From positions 7,544,207 to 7,608,206 of the forward strand of contig OX465283.1 in NCBI GenBank assembly GCA_949987705.1: a stretch of DNA of 64,000 nucleotides, in the 5' to 3' direction. How positions within the stretch are numbered: position 1 is the first letter of the stretch; each line of letters starts with the position of its first letter. This document shows, piece after piece, positions 57,061 through 64,000 of the stretch. The DNA is from Thereva unica. Lineage: Eukaryota; Arthropoda; Insecta; Diptera; Therevidae. Below the pieces are notes generated by a model, which saw nothing but the letters and a program-made list of their open reading frames with translations, searched no databases and was not told where the DNA came from. The position numbers and the translations under genes are program-made.

Positions 57061-59850
57061 GGGCTAGATTAAGCTAGGTACGATCCCCACCCACTTGCCT
57101 CTTGTAACCTATCACCGTCTCATTCCAACCCTGCCACTTTTAAGCCAAGGTATAAAGGCCAACCAGTGGGAGAAGCTTAAAAGACCAACCATAGTCGGGA
57201 AGCTGGTACATAAGGGGCCAAGCAACCAGGCTCAATGAATAACGGACCAAAGAGTGACGTAGTAACGAGCCACCTTCTAGGTAGACCAAAATATCGGTTT
57301 GAACTTCGCCTATTGGGCTGCTAATCATATTAAACTCCGAGCCTTGGAGAAGAATACCTTTCTGGCATAGTTGCTGCCATTTTCTTTCACACCTATTGTC
57401 GCGTTATACCTTTTACCAAGCTTATCGAACTCAGCTTTGCATCACCCCATTAGCTTGACGCGTATAATCCCTGAATCTAGATCTTGAATGTGTTTGGCTA
57501 TCTTTAAAAGTTCCCGTGCTGCATTCTCGAGTCTGGCTGCCTCCAGGATCGGCAGTACCTGCGCTTGAATTGTATATTACGTAACGAAGTTTTGTTATAG
57601 AACCAGACACCGATTTGTTACTATACCCTTGGTATTTAAGTTGCATCTCATAAGCCGCTTGGTGCACAAATCACTATTTTCTTAAACTACCGTGTTACAA
57701 CGCCGACTATTGTTGATCAACTATTAGATTAACTTAGCACTGCCACATAAAAAAAAAGAACTCGCATTCAGCTAAAAAATAATATAAGGCTCGATAAAAA
57801 ACACGACGTAATCAATTGTCCAAAAGAAGCGGAAATGATAGCATCTTACGCCAAGAGACACGAAAATCTTTTTTTTTTTGTTGAAAAAGAAAAACGTCCT
57901 CAAATAAAAAAAATCAAATCCTAAAGGGACTCGTGTCCTTTGAAACATGAAAGGACAATAGAAGTCCGATCAAATGCCGTATCTCTTTAGAAACTAAAAA
58001 CTCCTCAATGCAGGCCATAAATATCGTCCAGTTGGGAAGTAATGGACCAACAACCTTTGATCGGTGACGTAAATTCCTACGCAAAAGATGCGGATTCTGT
58101 CACTGCTGCTGCTTCTGTTGTTGCATAGAAGAACTTAAGATGAATGTTGAAGGGGACTTTAGGTCAGCTTACTTAACCTTAAGTCGTGCTGCAGACGGAT
58201 GATCATCTTGCGACTTTTTTACCGGTGTAAAATCTCCCTGGACCGAGAGTATCATTCGTTCATTCATTCATCTCTGAAGGAGGTATTTTCGACGTGCAGC
58301 CGGATGACCTTTTTTTCTAAATCATAAAAAAATGTAATGTTGTGGGCCAGCAAGGGGTGTATCCGCCATCCTACTTGGGTCTGGAACAATGGTAGGAGCT
58401 CGATGTCACAGAGATTATCGTTTGTCGAATTATTTCAGTGGCGTTTTGGGTAGCCCTAAAGCTGATAGTGATATGTGTCGTCTCAACTTGTACATCTGGA
58501 ATTAAAATCGCGTAAATATTAGTTCAGGCAAATTAACAGCCGATAACGCAAATGACGACAACATGGGTCGACATGACGCGAGAGATGTAATGAAGTACGA
58601 AAAAAAATTCAAAACTATTTCCTCGACATCAGGGAAAAGGTTATTTTTAGAAAACTCAGCGTCAATACGAACAGCGGGAAAAACGAAAAGACATTAAAGA
58701 ATTCCTAATCCCGGAAAAGCAGATTTCAAGCCAAAGTCCTTCAGGATTCCTTATCCCGAGTTCACGGTTCACAGGCGAGCCTCACGCTAAGTTGAAATTA
58801 AAACCCGTGGAGGTTGCGAGGAGCACTCGCGTGCGACTCCTATTAAGAGATGGATCTGAAGACTCTATGTAGAAAAAACATCAACTCTCGTCCCTCGTCC
58901 TTAGGATCCTTGTTATTATGTCCGTGTGCATCGCCACGACCCAATAGGTCACAGCTGATGAAGGCGCAGGGAATCAAGAATCGCGCAGTCCTTAGGGTAA
59001 TTCTCAAGTGTTTTCAAGGAATCGAATTAAGGAAGCGTGGATAACAGGAAGACGGGGTCTGACACGCGTCCAGGACCAAAGCCGAAGGGCATTTTTTATG
59101 GACATTTGGAAATAAGAATTCGGAGGCGAAAAAAGGTCAATTTGAGGTTGAGCGTTGCTTTTATGAAAGAAAAAACGTTTAATGATTTCTCTGATGCTGG
59201 GATATTTGGAGGATGTGCTTCAAGAAGAACTAAACAAGGACTTGCGCCTTAAAAAATTACAAACAAATAAATTGTTGATACTTTCTCAATTAGATAAAGT
59301 CTCTCTTTAGGGCTCTAAATCTTTTTAGGACTAAAATTCAAGATTCTCCCTAATGATCACAGTAATGACTTTGTCCAGTTTTTTGTTGTGTTCATTTCCG
59401 CAGCTCCTCGGAACATCAAAGGCAGAATTTTTGATCCTTTGTATCAGATTAGTGCCTAGTAATCAGTGTCCACCAGCACTTTTTATTCGCAAAATGACAA
59501 TAATCCCAGCGACTTACTTATTGACGAATTACGTTAATGCTGGAGTCGTCTACCCTCCTTAGCTGAGAGGTGGGGCAAGGCTCATGCATTCATGGGGCGG
59601 AGAAAAAGAGAAAAAGGCCGCTTACTTTGTTTGAGAAGGATTGATTTACATCAAAGGATAAGAAAGTCCTTCTCGTCTTTTGAAGAAATTAAATTTTAAT
59701 TAGGTGCGAGTATGAGAGCTCCATCCATTTCCTCGCTGTTATTATATGGAGACGGAGTAAAGCGCTTAAATAATAAAACAAGCGTAATAAAAAAATTTAG
59801 AGTTTCAATTTGGTTTTAAATATTTTTTTTTAATTTTAATAACAGCAACA
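57061..59850. other. intergenic, no gene recognised
   Basis: Short open frames only, none with a recognisable family. A-rich runs at 57745-57920. Confidence 0.3.
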
Positions 59851-59854
59851 GCAT

Positions 59855-60095
59855 AACAGCGCCATTTTGTGGTGTCCGCCCTTTTGTGGTGGCCGCCATT
59901 TTGAATTTGGAATGACGCTACATAGCTTATTGTATTCATTTGACACCTGTATGTCGGGTGGGAACACAATGTCGGGAACACAATTGCAAAATTCGCCTGC
60001 CATTTTTGAACCGCCATCTTGATTTTTTTTTACAAAATGGTCAGATTGCATTGTAACGTGAACTAAACATATGTACAAAATTTGAAGTTGATGGA
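59855..60095. repeat. dispersed 'GGCCGCCATTTTGAATTT' repeat, copy 3
   Basis: 'ggccgccattttgaattt', 'gaatgacgctacatagctta', 'ttgaaccgccatcttgattt' and 'acaaaatttgaagttgatgg' parallel 13340-13545, same orientation. Confidence 0.7.
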
Positions 60096-60591
60096 AGTGA
60101 ATCAAAATCAACCCAGTGGGAAAAATTGGGAGCGCTGCACAGACGAGCTTATTTCGAGCGCTGTTAAATATGCTACCCGAGGGAGGATTACTGCAGTTTT
60201 CATAAATTTTATTGAACGCACAAAACGGGCAATTATCTTCGTGTCCATAAAGGGTTACATTAGCCTACTCAGTAGGCCGGCTTTCGTTCGATATGGAGGA
60301 CGAGAAGCTTTGGAATTGGTAAGAATTTAGTTGGGGGGCTGGTCGCGATGAAAAAGCAAAAAGCGCAAAAGATGAACGAAATAAAAGCTTTTCGATAGCT
60401 CTTTTATAATACTCCTAGAACGCTTTTGGAGGAGCATAGTAATATATGACCCACTGCAAGGACATGCAATGTTAAAAAGTATACGGAACTGGTATGAGAA
60501 CGGGAGCGCTGTAATCTTTTTAAGAAGTGCTTAAACATGGCTATTGGAGCATTCCATTTCCTGCTGGAAAGCTGCTAGATTTGTTTGGCCT

Positions 60592-60981
60592 CGGTAGTCT
60601 AGGGGTAAGGCGCCTGACTACCGGGTTCGAATCCCGGCCAGCCCCACGGTTCTTCGCCTTTTCCACTTTCCCACACACATAACTTTCCTTCTTTCTTCTC
60701 CCCCCTATTTACATCTCCCCGGTCATAGCCTTCACTAGCCCTTCCCCGCTCCACCAAGCGCATGTCATCGGTTGGGTGATGACATTCAACTCATTTCAGG
60801 AGGCATAACACTCCAGCCAGTTGTTTCTCCAAATGCCCAGATGCCAGAGTCCCGAAATGGTTGGAAATAGGTGGAATAAAAATATCACGGCTAGGTTGTG
60901 GCAGCTCCTTCCTACTTCTCTTTCTTTCTACTCTCTATCTCCGGCTAGAGCTGCTGTTCGATATTCTATACAAAAAAAAAA
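60592..60981 (+). mobile_element. tRNA-derived SINE
   Basis: The head carries a polymerase III A box (TAGTCTAGGGG, 60595-60605) and a perfect B box (GGTTCGAATCC, 60624-60634), only about 18 bases apart, so the anticodon arm is lost. A C/T-rich body follows and it ends in a poly-A run at 60972-60981. About 50 bp of the body (60772-60820) match the 5' leader of the intact LINE at 6484-6535, reverse complement. Not a functional tRNA gene, as the acceptor stem does not pair. Confidence 0.75.
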
Positions 60982-61127
60982 CGATTGTCGAACAGTACAA
61001 AGGGGCTTTCCTTAAGGCTATAGTCTATCACATAAAAAAAAGTGATCCGATTCACAATTAGTTCCTCTACAGTATCACGATACTGGAAGCTGCCCCTATG
61101 TCTATGTTCTTACCATTATCTTGGCCT

Positions 61128-61340
61128 CGATTCCCAGATCCGCCGGATCGGAAGTGAGTCGCAACAAATTTTCTGCGGATTTGAAACCACAAATGCGCCT
61201 AAGATAATCCGACATCGCGTATTTCATTATCGAGTGAGTCTTCACTCCGAATTTTTGATTTAATTGAATCAGCGACTACGGATTTGAGAATCGCAGTGTC
61301 AAATCCGCACTCACTTCCGACCCGCCGGATCTGGGAATCG
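61128..61340. repeat. imperfect inverted repeat (about 53-bp arms)
   Basis: 'cgattcccagatccgccgga' at 61128 and its complement ending 61340 bound the unit; 'gcggattt'/'aaatccgc' continue the pairing inward. MITE-like, no ORF. Confidence 0.65.
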
Positions 61341-61472
61341 AATCCCATGATTCCTGTGTTAACCCAAATGCACGCAATTTTATCGAAAGCGACGATACTT
61401 GTACTTACCTTTATTCTTTACCTAAAATAAATATCTTTAAAAAGTTAAGGGCGCCAGAAAAATATCTCACAA

Positions 61473-61501
61473 GGGCGCCAAAATATCTAAAGCCGGCCCT
61501 G
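61473..61501. mobile_element. transposon end matching 19081
   Basis: Reverse complement of the CAGGGCCG...GGCGC end seen at 19081; 'ggcgcca' is repeated 20 bases further in. The other end was not found here. Confidence 0.45.
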
Positions 61502-62152
61502 CTTACCTTTCACTTACCTTCCCTAACTGTCAAATACCTTAACCAACTGAAAAAAACTCTTTTCACGTTATCATAACTTCACTGCACTTATTTACAATAC
61601 TTATTAAAGTAATTTTGATGTTCACCCAACATACTACTGTATTTATTAACGAATAATCACGTAATAAACAATTTAATTAACCAAAAAACGTTAAAGCAGC
61701 CCAGCAACACAACACATATTTGAGCTTCCAAAAAATGGTATTACCACATTCAACTATTTTCTTATTACCACATTCAACAGAGTCTGCATTTCATTCTTCA
61801 CACTGAACTAGTAGAAAAGATATTATTAACCATTTAAAAATATAAATAAATAAATTTAATGGCGATGAAAAATGTTATTTATAATTAAAATTCTTTATTT
61901 TCTTTCGAGAAAGTCCAAAAAAAGTTTCGAGAAAGTCCAAAATGCGTTTGGAACTTTATCCAAGTCACAACCCACCAAGTTCATAAACATTTGTCTAGAT
62001 TAAAACTTCAGCTGAATATAATTTTTCTTGTGCGTGCTGGAAAAATTTCAAAACAATTTCTTGCCGACATCTACTGACAATTGTAAGAACCGATGATTTT
62101 ACTTGAACCAAGCTGAAAAAAATCGTTATGACCAGTAATAAAAAGAATCAAG

Positions 62153-62325
62153 CATGGGCTCATTTTACACGATGAAACACGAAACAAAAAGATTCGCTGG
62201 GTTTGATGGGGAGAGGTGAGAGAGGGCTTGAGAGAACACGTGTTCCCTCAAACCCTTTCTCACCTCTCCCAATCAAACCAAGCGAATCTTTTTGTTTCGT
62301 GCTTCATCGTGTAAAATGAGCCATG
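62153..62325. mobile_element. 173-bp hairpin MITE upstream of NDUFS4
   Basis: Arms 'catgggctcattttacacga' and its complement pair almost to the centre ('gaacacgtgttc'). Arms of about 80 bp with a few mismatches. No ORF. It lies about 115 bp before the NDUFS4 start codon, so it occupies the gene's promoter or 5'UTR region. Confidence 0.75.
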
Positions 62326-62439
62326 GAGGAAAATAAAATAGTCGGCCACGTTTTCGTAATTTGTCACTTTATTAAGCAAATTAATAAATGACGTTATTCA
62401 ATGTCTTAATCAAAATTTTAAATTAATTTTAATAGAATT

Positions 62440-63197
62440 ATGGCTAATTTTCTACGATTATTGCCAAATTATCGAAGCCCATTTCGGTTGAGTTTTAACA
62501 ATAACATTTGAAGTAAAATTGTTTATTTAATATTTTTGCAGGTCAACACAATTTCTTGGAATTCGAGGAGTATGCAAAGGCAACAAAGTTGCTGACATTA
62601 CAAAAAAGAGAAGTCCTGGTGCGGACGGAAAGTACAACGAAGCGCCTTTGCTAGATAGTAGTCTTATTATTATGTCCCCTAAAGAGAAGAAGGAGAAACT
62701 GAAGCTGGCTCAGGAAATATCAATCCAACAGGAAGTAAGTGCTTAATTAAAACTGCAATTTTACAAGTCATCAGATTACACATTTAAGGACCTTCGACCC
62801 GTTTCATTCATCCCCGAGTCTTATTCTGAAACTAGAAGAGCTCGCATTTATGTTCCCGCTAAAAATGCCATGCAGAGTGGACAACGCCTGAAGATTTATT
62901 GGCGGGTAGACTTTGACACCAAGGAAAGATGGCAAAATCCTTGCATGGGATGGTGTTCGTCGTATGATTGATTATAAAATCTCGTGTTCTTGTAGTAATG
63001 GCATGATTTATTGTTTCAGCGGCGATGCAATATCCAATATTCACCTTATGTTCAACACGAGGGAGGAGGCGATTGCATTTTGTGAAAGAAACGGTTGGTG
63101 CTGGTACGTTAACGAGCCGACGCCGAAGAAGCCCAAAGTCGCTAATTATACCGCAAACTTTGTCTTTGACAAACGAACGCGTGTTTCCACTAAATAG
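62440..63197 (+). CDS. NDUFS4: NADH dehydrogenase (complex I) 18-kDa subunit NDUFS4, four exons
   Basis: This accessory subunit of mitochondrial complex I sits by the N-module and supports its assembly and stability. Exons by splice consensus and frame: 62440-62486, 62542-62734, 62789-62952, 63020-63197; introns of 55, 54 and 67 nt, all GT-AG. The predicted protein is 193 residues. Exon 1 gives MANFLRLLPNYRSPFRSTQF, a basic, non-acidic mitochondrial presequence. Family blocks are TRRARIYVPAKNAMQSGQ, VDFDTKERWQNPCMG, EEAIAFCERNGW and YTANFVFDKRTRVSTK, the family's invariant C-terminus. Odd point: canonical splicing of the last intron joins CMG to CGDAISN, replacing the expected W and dropping about two residues. 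AATAAA follows 16 bases after the stop. The first donor (CG|GTTGAG) is weak, so exon 1 is less sure than the rest. Alternatively this could be a paralogue or early pseudogene. Confidence 0.88.
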
Positions 63198-63212
63198 GGG
63201 ACATTTTTGATG

Positions 63213-63218
63213 AATAAA
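63213..63218 (+). terminator. NDUFS4 polyadenylation signal
   Basis: AATAAA 16 bases downstream of the NDUFS4 stop codon; suggests a very short 3'UTR. Confidence 0.65.
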
Positions 63219-63569
63219 TTTTAAGGAACAAAATGATCGTAATAACGAGTTTTATTGTTTCTTATCAACAAACAGCGAAATACAAGGCCGACTTAACCGA
63301 CACGATTGTGCCACCTAATATCTCCGGACTCCAAGCTTTATGGACAAGTTCTTCTTCAGGACTTGCTAGATGCAACTCGTTGCAAACAAATCGTCTCCAC
63401 CTAACAACAACTTACCTCGCTCTGCCTGAGGGCCCTGCAGGCCGCCTGATCCCTGAGGTATAAATCTCTTTGGCAACAGCGGGCTAGCTTATATTTGCTC
63501 ACTGGGATAATCTCAGAACTCAATCGTTAAATGAGGATGGGCTACAATAAGCATTTTAGTCCTAATGGT
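63219..63569. other. intergenic, no gene recognised
   Basis: Includes a locally GC-rich patch at 63420-63460 ('gagggccctgcaggccgc'); no family recognised. Confidence 0.3.
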
Positions 63570-63700
63570 GAAAAGGATCAATTCTGTAGTAGTAAGGTTC
63601 GCCGTAACTTCGTCGTGCACGGTCTAGTAGTAAGCTTAGATTGAAGATCTAGTCTATGTAGTTGTGCAGTTTTGGAAATACTGGAAATACTAAAGAGTTC
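63570..63700 (-). repeat. possible CR1-like LINE 3'-tail fragment
   Basis: The reverse complement reads 'cttcaatctaagcttactac' then 'tagaccgtgcacgacg', resembling 24975-25020 ('cttcaaaccaagcttactac', 'tagatattgcaccatg'). Short and diverged. Confidence 0.35.
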
Positions 63701-64000
63701 ACAATTATCACTTCAAATTAATGTCTCACACCATTAAATTCTATTTATCGCTTTTTAAGTTACTTTTCAATCACCACTTTTCACTTTAGGTCACTTTAAA
63801 ATACTTTCATCGCTTTTTAAATCAAACTGACTTCCAATTTCCGTTTCCACCACAATTTAAGCTCCTCCTTTATCTAACTTCTGGAACTTTCGCTCACTTT
63901 CTAGTCCGCGGTGGAATATTCTTTCCTTTTTAATAGATCTCGAGTCTAATAGATGGAGCCATATTAGCATAGTAGATAAATCGTAAATTCAAAACCTAAC

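Noticed and set aside
60592..60660. tRNA gene
   Set aside because: A and B boxes are good, but they are too close together, the anticodon arm is missing and the acceptor ends do not pair; a SINE head fits better.
1..64000. CRISPR arrays, bacterial operons, prophage or integron features
   Set aside because: No regularly spaced direct repeats and no dense co-directional ORFs; introns and LINE/MITE content are those of an animal nuclear genome.

Overview
This is insect (dipteran) nuclear DNA: AT-rich, with short canonical GT-AG introns and dense decayed transposons. Two conserved host genes are recognised. The first is hunchback (hb), the gap-gene zinc-finger transcription factor, at 27621-29747 on the + strand. 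It has a candidate TATA promoter, a 5'UTR exon and an intron just upstream, plus Pumilio/Nanos-type motifs in the 3'UTR. The second is NDUFS4/ND-18, the 18-kDa subunit of mitochondrial complex I, at 62440-63197 on the + strand, reconstructed here as four small exons. The hb protein resembles fly orthologues over its fingers and short linear motifs, and there is no other host gene dense enough to place the species. A nematoceran-grade fly is a reasonable guess, not a demonstrated fact.

The rest is mostly a transposon graveyard. Region 1-7.8 kb: a mariner remnant, then an intact 979-codon endonuclease-RT LINE (CR1/Rex/Jockey-like) at 3451-6888. This LINE sits inside an older copy of its own family. 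Region 9-26 kb: LINE fragments of at least three lineages, tRNA-like SINE pieces, mariner pieces and several palindromic MITE-like elements. Region 26.9-30.3 kb: the hb locus. Region 31-34 kb: Tc1 and piggyBac transposase remnants and a palindromic repeat. Region 34.3-36 kb: extremely AT-rich DNA. Region 37-44.5 kb: decayed RTE-like LINEs, and a 730-bp TTAA-flanked near-perfect foldback inserted into a LINE fragment. Region 46-57 kb: R1/Jockey-like, mariner and CR1-like pieces, a well-preserved 5'-truncated RTE-like LINE with 13-bp target-site duplication, and a 456-bp element with terminal inverted repeats. Region 59.8-62.4 kb: repeats, a tRNA-derived SINE sharing sequence with the LINE leader, and hairpin MITEs. 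It ends at NDUFS4.

The two host genes do not act together: hb patterns the embryo and nervous system, while NDUFS4 is housekeeping. The window is most informative about transposon history, because several insertions interrupt recognisable older copies and so reveal exact boundaries and relative ages. I found no multi-gene system that looks new. The best candidates for something undescribed are the TTAA foldback (a potential hairpin-RNA source), the SINE/LINE shared block and several uncharacterised MITE families.
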